Shown: positions 1 to 9,076 of the stretch, in pieces
Numbering within the stretch: the first letter of the stretch is position 1
Layout of the letters: every line of letters starts with the position of its first letter
Source: JANXQG01 sp963780045
Lineage (GTDB): Bacteria; Planctomycetota; Planctomycetia; Pirellulales; Thermoguttaceae
Length of the DNA: 64,000 nt
Direction of reading: 5' to 3'
Assembly (NCBI GenBank): GCA_963780045.1
Contig: CAVZZZ010000001.1
Coordinates: 248,001 to 312,000 of the forward strand
Program-made: the position numbers and the translations under genes
Notes under the pieces: generated by a model
What the model was told of the DNA's origin: nothing
Database searches by the model: none
What the model saw: only the letters and a program-made list of their open reading frames with translations

Positions 1-1302
1 TTTGCGGCGCGGCTGTTGGCGAAGGCGCGGCAGAACGACGACAACCTCGCGATGCAGTTCGCGCTCTTGCGTTTGGCGAGGGACGTTGCCACACAAGGCC
101 ATTGCGGCCCGATCGCGATGGAGGCCGTGGACGCGATGGACGAAGTGTTTGCCGTCGATGCGATCGCGATGAAGTCGGCGGTCCTGGCATCGCTGGCCGC
201 GGCCGGCCGGCCGCCGTCTCGGCACAAATACGTTGCCGTACAGTCGCTGCGATTGGTCGCGCGGGCGGTACGCGACGATAACTATCCTGCCGCCTCCCCG
301 CTGGCGGAATTGGCGCTGGCGGAAGCCGGCAAGGCGCACGACCGGCAGTTGCTCGCGCTGGTCAAAGACCGAATCGCCGAGACGTCGGCCGAGGCCGAAT
401 TGTACGAGCAGGTCAAGGCGGCGCGCCTTGTATTGCAGAAAACGCCGCGCGATCCGGCGGCGAACTTGGCCGTGGGCAAGTATTGTTGTTTCGTCAAAAA
501 CGACTGGGAGCGCGGCCCCGCCAAGCTCTTGCGCGGCAACGACGAGGCGTTGAAAGCGGCGGCAAAACGAGAGATCGCCGGCGCCGCGTCAAGCGACGAG
601 CAGGTCGCGCTAGGCGACGTCTGGTGGAGGCTTGCGGAACAGGAGAAAGGGCCGGCAAAAGCCGCCTACCAGCGGCGGGCCGGCTATTGGTACCAGGGCA
701 CATTGCGCGGGCTCTCCGGCGTGGAGGCCGACAAAGTGGCAAAGCGGCTGAAGGAGATCGCCCCGCTGGCCGCGGCGGACAACGCCACCGCAAGCTTAGT
801 CAAAACCGCCGCTGTGGGAGGCATGGCAGCCGCGCAGCGGGTCGAAGGGCAATGCTTCGAGGACGTCCCCTGGGGCCATTGCCGCCTGATCGGCTTTAAC
901 GTCACGACCTCGTCGGCATCCCAGAACCAAAACGGCAATTCGATCACTTCATTGCAACCCATTTACGCCGTCGGCGGCGACTTGCTGCCGACGAAGACCT
1001 ACGGCAAGCCTTCGGAGATGGCCGTCCGCGTCCTCGCCAAACCGGGTTACGCCGTCGGCGGCTTGGCGGCCGTCGCCGGCGATCGCGTGATCGGACTGCA
1101 AGTCATCTTCATGCGCCTCAAAGACGGCCGGCTGGACCGGACCGATTCCTACGCCAGCGACTGGCTCGGCGGCGGGGCACCCGCGCAGCGGGTCGGCGGA
1201 CAGGCGGAGGTCCGCTTGGGCTGCGACGGAAAGATGGTCGTGGGAGTGTATGGCGAGTGCGGACGCGAATTGACCAGGTTAGGATTGGTGCAGGCGGAAT
1301 GA
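1..1302 (+). CDS. Planctomycete hypothetical protein, 5' end outside the window
   Basis: The frame is open from the first base, so the protein begins upstream; an internal TTG at 16 is not a convincing start. Two parts are visible. The N-terminal half, through about residue 255, is Ala/Leu-rich and helical and ends in a segment with GDVWWRLAEQ and GYWYQGTLRGLSG, a pattern common in planctomycete serine/threonine-rich or TPR-like proteins. The last 160 residues are Gly/Val-rich with VRVLAKPGYAVGGL and IFMRLKDGRLD, resembling a beta-rich lectin-like module at the end of many planctomycete hypothetical proteins. No enzymatic motif is visible. The role is unknown. Confidence 0.6.
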   Translation, partial: FAARLLAKARQNDDNLAMQFALLRLARDVATQGHCGPIAMEAVDAMDEVFAVDAIAMKSAVLASLAAAGRPPSRHKYVAVQSLRLVARAVRDDNYPAASPLAELALAEAGKAHDRQLLALVKDRIAETSAEAELYEQVKAARLVLQKTPRDPAANLAVGKYCCFVKNDWERGPAKLLRGNDEALKAAAKREIAGAASSDEQVALGDVWWRLAEQEKGPAKAAYQRRAGYWYQGTLRGLSGVEADKVAKRLKEIAPLAAADNATASLVKTAAVGGMAAAQRVEGQCFEDVPWGHCRLIGFNVTTSSASQNQNGNSITSLQPIYAVGGDLLPTKTYGKPSEMAVRVLAKPGYAVGGLAAVAGDRVIGLQVIFMRLKDGRLDRTDSYASDWLGGGAPAQRVGGQAEVRLGCDGKMVVGVYGECGRELTRLGLVQAE

Positions 1303-1494
1303 CGTCGGGATGCTAAATTGTGCTTTTTGCGTTTCCATTGGCAATCAGAAGCGCGGAGGGTATCAACGGATGATCGACCTTGACGTCGATGCCTTTGGAT
1401 AACGCGAGATTGCAAAGACCGATTCCCCAAACGCAAAGTACCTCGTCCACGCTGAGGTGAAAGACGCCGGTTGATGAAAGCCGTTTGTGAACCT

Positions 1495-1893
1495 TCAGCA
1501 TCTCGTGAACACTTTCGTTGACGAGCGCAGCGTCACGAGCCAGATTGTATACACGGGATTGAGTGCTTTGTACTTTTCACCCGCTTTGATTTGGCCGGCA
1601 TACACTTCGCAACCGGTGAAGACGATTCGCTGCACAAGGCCTTCGTAGGTCGTCAGTTGCATCTCAACGTCGTAGATCGCGCCGGTGCGATCAATTGCCT
1701 TGATGTCGAGAACCGACAGCTTGTCGTCTTGAAAGTCTTGCAGGTTGAACGGATTCTCCAGCGTGACCTCGACAATTGGTTCCTCCAGCCCAAGGATCGC
1801 GTTAAGCAGGCTGACCAGGACGATGCGGTTCTCCGGCGTCCCGAAGGTCTTCTTGAAGGCGAAATCGTTGATCGGTCGGATTCCAAGCGGCAT
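1495..1893 (-). pseudogene. Truncated Rpn/PD-(D/E)XK family transposase-nuclease
   Basis: The start is set at the ATG giving MPLGIRPINDFAFKKTFG, the hallmark N-terminus of Rpn (recombination-promoting nuclease, PDDEXK_2) proteins. LLNAILGLEEPI and IYDVEMQLTTYEG follow, the latter carrying the nuclease-core D-x-E-x-Q pattern. Family members are usually near 280-300 residues; this frame stops after 132. From about 1550 to 1316 another frame continues with HKRLSSTGVFHLSVDEV and VDHPLIPSALLIANG, which does not resemble an Rpn tail. The 3' part therefore looks replaced by a remnant of an unrelated gene. It sits 8 nt after asnS on the same strand. Confidence 0.6.
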
Positions 1894-1901
1894 GATGGTC
1901 C

Positions 1902-3297
1902 CTAAAACTCCGCGCTCCCCGGCGTCCGGGGATACGGGATCACATCGCGAATATTGCCCATGCCGGTAATAAAAAGCAGCACCCGCTCGACGCCCAGGCC
2001 GAAGCCGCTGTGCGGCACGGTGCCGTAGCGGCGGAGGTCGAGATACCACCAGTAGCCTTCGGGGCTCAACCCCTGCTCCTTCATGCGCATTTCCAGCACT
2101 TCCAGCCGCTCTTCGCGCTGGCTGCCGCCGATGATTTCGCCGACCTTGGGAACCAGAACGTCCATCGCCCGGACGGTGCGGCCGTCGTCATTGAGCTTCA
2201 TGTAGAAAGGCTTGATCGAGCGCGGATAGTCGTAGAGGATCAGCGGCGACTTGAAATGCTCCTCGGTCAGGAAGCGCTCGTGCTCGGCCTGCAGGTCGTG
2301 GCCCCAGCCGACGGGAAACTCGAACTGCTTGCCCGACGACTTGAGGATTTCGACCGCCTCGGTATACTGCAGGCGGATGAAATTGCTCGATAGGACGTGA
2401 TGGAGCGTGTCGATGACCGTCTTGTCGACGCGCTCGCGGAAGAACTCCATGTCCTCACCGCAGCGATCCAGCACGTCGCGGAAAATCCGTTTCAGAACCG
2501 CTCGGCAAGGTCCATATTGTCGGCCAGCTCAAAGAAGGCTGCTTCCGGCTCGACCATCCAGAACTCCGCCAGATGCCGCGGCGTGTTGGAGTTCTCGGCG
2601 CGGAATGTGGGGCCGAAGGTGTAGCACTTGCCCAGCCCGCAGGCGTAGGTCTCGGCCTCAAGTTGCCCGCTGACGGTCAAATAAGCGGCCCGCTGGAAGA
2701 AGTCCTGGGCGTAGTCAACGTTATTCTCCACCCGCGGCGGGTTGGCAATGTCAAGCGTCGTAACCTTGAACATCGCCCCGGCGCCTTCGCAGTCGCTGGC
2801 CGTGATGATCGGCGTGTGGACGTAAAGAAAGCCTTCCTCTTGGAAGAAGTCGTGGATCGAGCGGCAGACGCAGTTCCGCACGCGGGCAATGGCGCCGAAC
2901 GTGTTCGTTCGCGGGCGGAGATGGGCAACCGTGCGGAGGAACTCGAAGCTGGCCCCTTTCTTCTGGATCGGAAACGTCTCGGCGTCGGACCAGCCGTGGA
3001 CGATGACCGAACGGGCCTCGACCTCGGTCGCCTGGCCCTTGCCCGGCGAGGCCTTGACGATTCCTTCCACGCTCACGCTGCACCCCACCGTAAGCCGCTT
3101 GATTTCCGACTCGTAGTTCGGCAGGGCGGCCGGCGCGATGACCTGGATATTGCCGAACGACGAGCCGTCGTTGAGCTCCAGGAAACTGAAGCCGGCCTTG
3201 GAGTCGCGGCGGGTGCGGACCCAACCTTGGAGCAGGACTTCCGCGCGACCGATTCCGCGCGGCGGGCTTGGGCAACGGAGAGTTTCTTGTTGTTCAT
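1902..3297 (-). CDS. asnS: Asparaginyl-tRNA synthetase, two apparent frameshifts
   Basis: Class IIb aminoacyl-tRNA synthetase charging tRNA-Asn in the cytoplasm. The start ATG (MNNKKLSVAQARRA) follows GGGAGG at good spacing. The N-terminal OB-fold anticodon-binding domain carries LLQGWVRTRRDSKAGFSF. The catalytic domain includes VSGQLEAETYACG, FGPTFRAENSNTPRHLAEF (motif 2) and GFGLGVERVL (motif 3). About 464 residues is normal for the family. The frame breaks near 3253 and near 2483; in both places one extra base (G and C respectively) restores a family-like protein, so I suspect sequencing error in an essential gene rather than decay. Its start codon overlaps the stop of the upstream RNA ligase gene (ATGA). 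Confidence 0.9.
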
Positions 3298-4313
3298 ACG
3301 ACCTCCCTGAGTTTGTTCTTCTCGATTCTCTGCCGTTTCCAGCCGTGCGACGTCTGGACATGACTCGCGCGCACCCATTTTGCCACACTCGCGCGGAACT
3401 GGGAATAATGGAATCGCTCGGCCAGCCGCACGACGAATCCTTCCTGCCGAGCAGTATTTTTTGGAATGAATCGTTCGACCAGAGTTTCGGCCCACAGTCC
3501 GTCGTAAAGGATTGGGACGTGCTCCACCCCTATGAAGCGGAACCATTCCAGGCTGGCATCCCAGTCGAGGCAGATATTAGCGTCATTCCAAATCGAAAAT
3601 GCCTCGAAATAGGACGCCAAGCTGCCATAGGGAATTGAGTGCTTCGCCCAAAGGTTCTCGCCGCATAGTCGCCAGCCTTGCGGGATATTCCAGCCGATCT
3701 GCGACTGATAGTTCTTGATCCAATCCCTCGTCGGGTGGCTTGGAGAATCGACACTCCGTGCGTGAACGTGATCGGTGTAAATCGTCGTATTCTCGCCGTC
3801 GCGTTTCTCGCTGATGATTACCCGCTTGCCGTGGAAGCGGTGCGTATCTTGCAGAACGCGATCGTCGTCCGTTCGGCCCGGTGAATTAGGCAAGTGGTAG
3901 GTGCGGGGATACTTGAACCATTTCAGGAAGAAAGGGAGAACGCCACCGGCAGCCAAGATTCTCTGCACCGACTCGTCGCTAAACAGCTCGCCGCGAACGC
4001 GCCGCCCATCCTTGAGGATCATATTGCCCCACTTGTCCCAACGTTCGTCAGGATAAAGCTGATCGGGCAAGATGGCCGCGGCAATTCCCGCCGCGGCCCG
4101 AATCTCTTCGCAGGAAAGAACGGTCTGTTCGGCCAGAATGTGGTGGTGCTCGCAAAGGGTCGCCCCATTGTCGAGATAATATCCGCCGTCGTCGAAGAGG
4201 CGGCCTTCCATAATGTGATGCGCGATCTTGGCTGCAACTCCGCAGATCACGCAACGGCTGCTGTCGCGGGCGAAAACATGTTCGCGGAATCTGTCTGCGG
4301 TCAGGAGTTCCAC
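3294..4313 (-). CDS. HNH nuclease-like domain fused to an ATP-dependent RNA ligase
   Basis: A 339-residue intact protein in two parts. Residues 1-60 look like a small HNH/zinc module: C21-x2-C24, H32-H33, GGYYLDNG (43-50), C54 and H56-H58. Residues 135-320 carry covalent nucleotidyltransferase motifs of RNA-ligase type: motif I K170-R-D-G-E-N, GEN at 218-220, FEAFSIW at 236-242, E291-G-F-V-V-R (motif IV) and VAKWVR around 310-315 (motif V). The ligase half matches a widespread family usually annotated RNA ligase family protein. Expected chemistry is ATP-dependent auto-adenylation at K170 and sealing of RNA nicks or ends; the substrate is unknown. The gene starts 9 nt after the HEPN gene and its TGA overlaps the asnS ATG. 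Confidence 0.8.
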   Translation of the reverse strand: MELLTADRFREHVFARDSSRCVICGVAAKIAHHIMEGRLFDDGGYYLDNGATLCEHHHILAEQTVLSCEEIRAAAGIAAAILPDQLYPDERWDKWGNMILKDGRRVRGELFSDESVQRILAAGGVLPFFLKWFKYPRTYHLPNSPGRTDDDRVLQDTHRFHGKRVIISEKRDGENTTIYTDHVHARSVDSPSHPTRDWIKNYQSQIGWNIPQGWRLCGENLWAKHSIPYGSLASYFEAFSIWNDANICLDWDASLEWFRFIGVEHVPILYDGLWAETLVERFIPKNTARQEGFVVRLAERFHYSQFRASVAKWVRASHVQTSHGWKRQRIEKNKLREVV

Positions 4314-4322
4314 TGTCGTTCC

Positions 4323-4718
4323 TTACGCAGTTGCTGCGGGCATACGGTCCTGAACAAACTGCCGAATCAATTTCGCCGCCGCGACCGCCTCGCGAACTTC
4401 GTCCAGTTCGGGCCAGAACTCGTCGTCGTATCGGGTTTGCACGGCGTACGGATTGAGTTGCAGCGCGAGCGGCTCCAGCGTCTTGAACGCGGGGTCGGCC
4501 GGCAGGCAACAATCCAGTAACCGTTTCAGGTCATGAACCAAAGGAAAGGTCAAATTGCGTTCAATAAGAAACGCCTTGAGTGACTTTTCGGCGGCCTGCT
4601 GACAATGAAAACAGGCTGTGTCAAGCGACTCGTCGGCCGCCATGCAAAGTTCGGCATTCTTGAGATCGCTTTCGGACTTCCGCAGCCATCCCAAAGCGAC
4701 ATCGTGATTACTCTTCAT
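4323..4718 (-). CDS. HEPN domain protein (PF05168-like)
   Basis: A 131-residue all-helical protein with the pattern of HEPN partners of minimal nucleotidyltransferases: ALGWLRKSESDLKNAE, then CFHCQQAAEKSLKAFLI, FPLVHDLKRLL, and NPYAVQTRYDDEFWP. The start overlaps the end of the upstream MNT gene by 11 nt, the usual arrangement of MNT-HEPN pairs. The R-x4-6-H ribonuclease motif of HepT-type toxins is not visible after the Arg of TRYDDEFW, so RNase activity cannot be assumed. It may instead be the substrate- or partner-binding half of the nucleotidyltransferase. Downstream, 9 nt away, is the HNH/RNA ligase gene. Confidence 0.85.
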   Translation of the reverse strand: MKSNHDVALGWLRKSESDLKNAELCMAADESLDTACFHCQQAAEKSLKAFLIERNLTFPLVHDLKRLLDCCLPADPAFKTLEPLALQLNPYAVQTRYDDEFWPELDEVREAVAAAKLIRQFVQDRMPAATA

Positions 4719-5046
4719 AGAGCACCTTGCCTTCTCGCAACACCGTGGTCACGAAAGCGGCGCTGGCGCCGCGCCAATCGTCAACTTCCGCCGGCGTGTA
4801 AACGACCACTTCCGCATCGACGGACAGCGGCAACTCGGAAAGCGCTGCATAGTATGGAATCGAACGACGGTGACGCGGCAACGTCGAGTCCTGAACGATC
4901 AGTAGATCAATATCGCTGTTGGGCCGAAAGTCGCCGCGGGCGCGACTGCCGAATAAGACGATTCGTCGCGGATTTCCGACGCGTCGAATACGATTGACAA
5001 TATCGGCGAGAATGGCGGCGTCGAGACTAAAAGGCTTGGCTTCCAT
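4708..5046 (-). CDS. MNT-type minimal nucleotidyltransferase
   Basis: A 112-residue protein with the polymerase-beta-like signature GSRARGDFRPNSDIDLL: Gly-Ser, then two Asp residues in SDIDLL, which in this fold bind the metal ions. Family members transfer NMP groups; in characterised MNT/HEPN systems the MNT AMPylates and neutralises the HEPN partner. The start is the ATG 18 nt after the trxB stop, so trxB, MNT, HEPN, ligase and asnS could form one transcript. The reading frame is intact, unlike those of trxB and asnS. Confidence 0.85.
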   Translation of the reverse strand: MEAKPFSLDAAILADIVNRIRRVGNPRRIVLFGSRARGDFRPNSDIDLLIVQDSTLPRHRRSIPYYAALSELPLSVDAEVVVYTPAEVDDWRGASAAFVTTVLREGKVLYEE

Positions 5047-5064
5047 GAGACCTCAAGAAAACGT

Positions 5065-6110
5065 TCACTCCCCGCACCCCGCCAGCCAGCGCTCGGCATC
5101 CAGCGCGGCCATGCAGCCGGTGCCGGCGGCGGTGACGGCCTGCCGATAGTAGTCGTCGGCCACGTCACCGGCGGCGAACACGCCGTGTACGCTCGTGTTG
5201 GTCCGGCCGGGCACCGTCCAGCGGATGTATTTCTTGTCGGTCAGTTCCAGCGCGCCCTGCAGGAAGGCCGTGTTGGGCGTATGGCCGATGCCGAGGAAGA
5301 AACCGCGGATCGGCATTTCCAGGTCCGCCTCGCCCACAGTGCTTTTCAACCTCATGCCGGTCACGCCGTCGTTATCGTTGCCCAGCACTTCCTCCACCGT
5401 GCGGTTCCAAAGAAAGTCGATCTTGGGGTTGGAAAGGGCACGCTCAGCCATGATCTTCGACGCCCGCAGCCGGTCGCGGCGGTGGACCATGTGGACCTTG
5501 CTGGCGAACTTGGTCAGATAGGTGGCCTCTTCCACGGCCGAGTCCCCGCCGCCGATGACGGCAATTTGCTTGCCCTTGTACCTCGCCAGGGCGCCGTCGC
5601 AGACCGCGCAGCCGCTGACCCCGCGGTTCTTGTATTTCTCCTCCGACGGCAGGCCGAGATAATTCGCCCGCGGCCGGTGGCAACGATCACCGATTGCGCC
5701 GTGTAGCAGGTATTATCGGAGGCAAACAGCCGGAACGGGCTGCCTGTGAAGTCGACGCGCTGAACGTCTTCCGCGACGACTCGCGTGCCGAAGTTCACAG
5801 CCTGCTGCCGCATCAGGTAGACCAGCTCGAGCCCGTCGATGCCGTGCCCCTTGTGTGGCCGCAAGAAATGGCGGGTCTCGGCGGGAATCGCCGATTCGAG
5901 GTAGGCGGCCACGCTGCCCGCCGGAAAGCCCGGGTAATTCTCGACTTCAGTCGTCAAGGCAAGCTGGCCCATGGGAGGCATGCCCGCCATCTGGTTCTGT
6001 GAACTGTCCGTGCCCTCGAAAACCAGCGGCTGCAGCTCGGCGCGGGCGGCGTAAATGGCGGCGGTCCAGGCGGCTGGCCCGCTGCCGATGATAATCAACT
6101 TTTCGATCAT
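5065..6110 (-). CDS. trxB: Thioredoxin-disulfide reductase, one apparent frameshift
   Basis: FAD/NADPH flavoenzyme that reduces thioredoxin. MIEKLIIIGSGPAAWTAAIYAA is the FAD-binding GxGxxA segment; GVSGCAVCDG holds the redox CxxC; VIGGGDSAVEEA is the NADPH-binding GGGxSA; GVFAAGDVADDYYRQAV is the C-terminal FAD contact. The start ATG at 6110 follows a GAGAG element; an open extension upstream has no family similarity. The frame breaks near 5672 in a GC-rich stretch just after VIVATG, and one extra base restores the family sequence up to ANYLGLPSEEKY. About 348 residues, slightly longer than the usual 310-320 because of a short C-terminal tail. Confidence 0.9.
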
Positions 6111-6140
6111 GGATTTCTCTCGTAAGGATTGAGAGTACTT

Positions 6141-6146
6141 ATTATA
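6141..6146 (-). promoter_or_regulatory. Possible -10 box of the trxB promoter
   Basis: On the minus strand this reads TATAAT, a perfect sigma-70 -10 hexamer, about 30 nt before the trxB ATG. No strong -35 is visible at 16-18 bp spacing, so this rests on the -10 match and position alone. Confidence 0.35.
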
Positions 6147-6223
6147 GCGCAATCGGGGCACGCGCCTATGGCTCGTTTCGGCTTGCGCCATCTCGTGATA
6201 CAATTACGAGGCAGCAGACCCGA

Positions 6224-7411
6224 ATGCACGACAATCCCCCCGACCAATCGCCCGAACCGCAGCCGGCCGGCATGACGCCGGGGCAACTGGCCGAGGCCCG
6301 GCAATACGGCCGGTACTCGCTTGTCTGTACGCTGGCCGACAAACTGCTGGATGTTGTCTACTTGGCTGTGGCCGCGTTCTTGCTCGCGCGGCCGCTCGAT
6401 GCGTGGTTGAGCGCCGCCTGGCCGCCGCTGGCTCGGTGGGCCTCGTTGCGGCTGGTGGCGCTGTATCTGGTCATTACGCTGCTTCACATGGCCGTGTCGC
6501 TGCCGCTGTCGTTCTATGTGGGCCACGTCCTCGAACATCGCTTCCACTTGAGCAAGCTCAGCATCGGCGGCTGGATCTGGCGCTACGCCAAGCGGAACGC
6601 CCTGGCGATGGCCTTCGGCGCGGCCCTTATCGTCGGCCTCTACTGGCTGATCTGGACGACCGGGCGGTGGTGGTGGCTGGCGGCGGCCGGGGCGTTCTTC
6701 GGCGTGACGATCATCCTGGGCCGGCTTTTTCCGCTCATCATCCTGCCGCTGTTCTACAAGATCGAGCGCCTGGACGCACCCGAGCTGGCCGAGCGCATGA
6801 ACGAGCTGGCGGCCGGCACCGGGCTGGGCATCGAAGGCGTCTACCGCATCGTGCTCAGCCAGGAAACGGTCAAGGCCAACGCCATGCTCGCCGGAGTGGG
6901 GCGCTCGCGGCGCGTGCTGCTGGGCGATACGCTCTTGAACCAATTCACGCCCGATGAGATCGCCGTCGTGTTCGCCCACGAGATCGGCCACCACGTCTTC
7001 CGGCACGTCCGCAAGATGCTGATAACAGGCCTGATCGTCAGCGCGCTTGGCTTTTGGATTTGCGACCGGCTGCTGGCGGCACTTGTCGCGCAGGGCGGCG
7101 GACCGTTGGACTACGCCGCGCTGCCCGTATGGACCTTGCCCGGCATTCTGCTGATTCTGACGCTTTTCAGCATGCTGCTGGAGCCGCTGATGAACGCCAT
7201 AAGCCGGCGGCACGAGCGGCAGTGCGACCGCTACGCCTTGGAGCGGACGCGGCAGCCGGGAGCCTATGTTTCCGCCTTCCGCAAGCTGGCCCAGCAGAAC
7301 AAGGACGATCCCAACCCTCACTGGCTGGAAGTCCTCTGGCTGCACGACCATCCGCCGATCGCGGAGCGCTTGGCGATGGCGGAGACTTCAACGATTCCTG
7401 TTCCACGTTAG
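6224..7411 (+). CDS. M48 family (Ste24/CAAX protease-like) membrane metallopeptidase
   Basis: A 395-residue membrane protease. The zinc motif HEIGH is at residues 252-256 and the third ligand is probably the Glu near residue 331 in SRRHERQCDRYAL; both are diagnostic of CAAX prenyl protease 1-type M48 enzymes. Several hydrophobic segments span residues 35-200 and a further pair lies between the two zinc motifs. Bacterial members cleave membrane-associated proteins and are linked to envelope quality control; the substrate here is unknown. It is divergent from trxB. The ATG (MHDNPPDQSPE) is the first in frame; the N-terminal 15 residues are Pro-rich. Confidence 0.88.
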   Translation: MHDNPPDQSPEPQPAGMTPGQLAEARQYGRYSLVCTLADKLLDVVYLAVAAFLLARPLDAWLSAAWPPLARWASLRLVALYLVITLLHMAVSLPLSFYVGHVLEHRFHLSKLSIGGWIWRYAKRNALAMAFGAALIVGLYWLIWTTGRWWWLAAAGAFFGVTIILGRLFPLIILPLFYKIERLDAPELAERMNELAAGTGLGIEGVYRIVLSQETVKANAMLAGVGRSRRVLLGDTLLNQFTPDEIAVVFAHEIGHHVFRHVRKMLITGLIVSALGFWICDRLLAALVAQGGGPLDYAALPVWTLPGILLILTLFSMLLEPLMNAISRRHERQCDRYALERTRQPGAYVSAFRKLAQQNKDDPNPHWLEVLWLHDHPPIAERLAMAETSTIPVPR

Positions 7412-7501
7412 CGCTAGCGGCGCTCCCGCCAAGGGAAACACGACGAGAGACAGTAGTCCGAATCCGTGGGCGAAAAATGGCAGCCAATTGGGGTGTTCGT
7501 A

Positions 7502-8986
7502 TCAATGCTGCCACCAGAAGAGAGCGAGCAAGACGCACAACGCCATCCAGACGCCGGTTGCGGCCGAGACCGTCGGCCAGCCGATCAGCCTGCGGCGGCG
7601 CGCGGCGACGAATGCCCAGGTCGTCCCCAGAAGGAAAATCACTCCAACCAAAATCGTAATGCCTTCATCAAGCGCCTGCTTGGCTTCGCGCGTCAGAACG
7701 AAATGCGAAAACAAGATGACGCCGACAGTCAATGCCGGGACGCCGCAGAACAAGATTCCAAACAAGTTCGGCCGGCCGGCCTGACCGATGGTAGCCGTGC
7801 ATGTCAGCGCAAGCCACGTTCCCAGCAGCGCCAACGGAAGATAGACTTGGAAAGGAACCAGCGACCTGGGACCAGTGTCCGCCGAGGGAAGAATCGCGTA
7901 CAGCGCCAGGTATGCCGCGGCCCAGATGGCCCAAGCGAATGCCACACTGATGCCGGCGGCCCTGAGCATTGTGCGCGACATGTCCGGACTGGTCATCGGC
8001 CGCGCGGCTTGGAACGGTCCCATTTCCAGCGTTCCACCGAGACTGTTGGTGTTCGCGTTTCCAAATATCAGGCCGACGATCAGCCCGCCCACGGGCAGCA
8101 TTGCACCGGCGGCAGTCGCCAATTCGAATAACTCTCGAGGATTTCGATTAAACGCAAGCCACGCAAAAAACCCTACGGTCAAAGCCATAAGAACGATGGC
8201 GGGCAATGCCCATCCTTTCTGCCGCCATTCGAACCAGAACTGGGCTTGCGCGGGAGAACGGAACGGCAGGCCGGCCTCCGGGGCGGGGTCCAGCAACCTT
8301 TCGAGCAGCCGGCCCAGCCAGCGGAAAAACTCGGGAGTCTTCAGGTATTCGCCGCAACGGCCGCGCGCCACGCCGACAATTGCCACGAAATACGATCCGG
8401 CCGCCATCGCCAGCATGGTCACGCCGTCTGCCGCGGTGACTTCCCGCCACATGTGCGCCGGCGCAGAGAACACCATGCCGTACCGCGAATGGAACCAGAG
8501 CCCGCCACTGGTCAACACGGGGATGCCGAGGAGAAAATGCCAGGGCGACTTTTCGGTTAGCCAAAACACGGCCGCGCACGCCGCCAGGGCGACAGACATG
8601 AACAGGGCCGGGCCCCAGAGCGGCCAATTCACCTTGAAAAGGGCGTTTATCACCGCAATGCTCAGCAGACACTCCAGCGCCATTAAGACCATCGCCGGCA
8701 ACAACTGCCAGGCGACGATGACGGAGTTCGGCGCGGGGAACGCGCGGAACCGTGAAGGGTTCCCCATGGCGGCGAAAAGGGCCGCTCCGAAAACCGTTGC
8801 ATTGACGAACAGCATGGTCGCATGGATCGAGATCATGCTGCTGTCTTCGGGATTGATGGCCCCGTCGCGCCGCAGCGATGCCAGAACGACGATCGACAGG
8901 GCGTTGCCCGTCAAAAACGCGCCAGGGAGAGTCCATTTTCCGCGGGCGAACAATTCCCAAGTGAGCGCTGTGGGGATCGATTTCAT
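7502..8986 (-). CDS. ABC transporter permease-like membrane protein
   Basis: A 494-residue very hydrophobic protein with about 10-12 predicted transmembrane segments, beginning MKSIPTALTWELFARGKW. No catalytic motif. It lies about 90 nt downstream of an ABC ATPase and a GntR regulator on the same strand, which identifies it as the membrane half of a YtrA/YtrB-like export system. The last third contains conserved membrane segments and ends LLALFWWQH. Substrate unknown; such systems often respond to cell-envelope stress. A palindromic intergenic repeat separates it from the ATPase. Confidence 0.75.
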   Translation of the reverse strand: MKSIPTALTWELFARGKWTLPGAFLTGNALSIVVLASLRRDGAINPEDSSMISIHATMLFVNATVFGAALFAAMGNPSRFRAFPAPNSVIVAWQLLPAMVLMALECLLSIAVINALFKVNWPLWGPALFMSVALAACAAVFWLTEKSPWHFLLGIPVLTSGGLWFHSRYGMVFSAPAHMWREVTAADGVTMLAMAAGSYFVAIVGVARGRCGEYLKTPEFFRWLGRLLERLLDPAPEAGLPFRSPAQAQFWFEWRQKGWALPAIVLMALTVGFFAWLAFNRNPRELFELATAAGAMLPVGGLIVGLIFGNANTNSLGGTLEMGPFQAARPMTSPDMSRTMLRAAGISVAFAWAIWAAAYLALYAILPSADTGPRSLVPFQVYLPLALLGTWLALTCTATIGQAGRPNLFGILFCGVPALTVGVILFSHFVLTREAKQALDEGITILVGVIFLLGTTWAFVAARRRRLIGWPTVSAATGVWMALCVLLALFWWQH

Positions 8987-9009
8987 GACAGCTTCTCCTT
9001 AACCTCATT

Positions 9010-9072
9010 GTCGCCTTTCGCTCCGCGAAAGCAGCGTACAAAAACTGCTACTTTCGCGGAGCGAAAGGCAAC
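9010..9072. repeat. Intergenic inverted repeat, planctomycete type A
   Basis: Arms of about 26 nt around an 11-nt loop: the left arm contains CGCCTTTCGCTCCGCGAAAG, the right arm its near-perfect complement. It lies between the ABC ATPase stop and the permease start, so it would be transcribed as a stable hairpin inside the operon. Repeats of this wording are, from memory, frequent between genes in Pirellulales genomes. Confidence 0.75.
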
Positions 9073-9076
9073 TTTG

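Noticed and set aside
6107..7351. Long open frame (over 400 codons) antisense to the M48 gene
   Set aside because: Gln/Arg/Pro-rich, no motifs; a shadow of a GC-rich gene.
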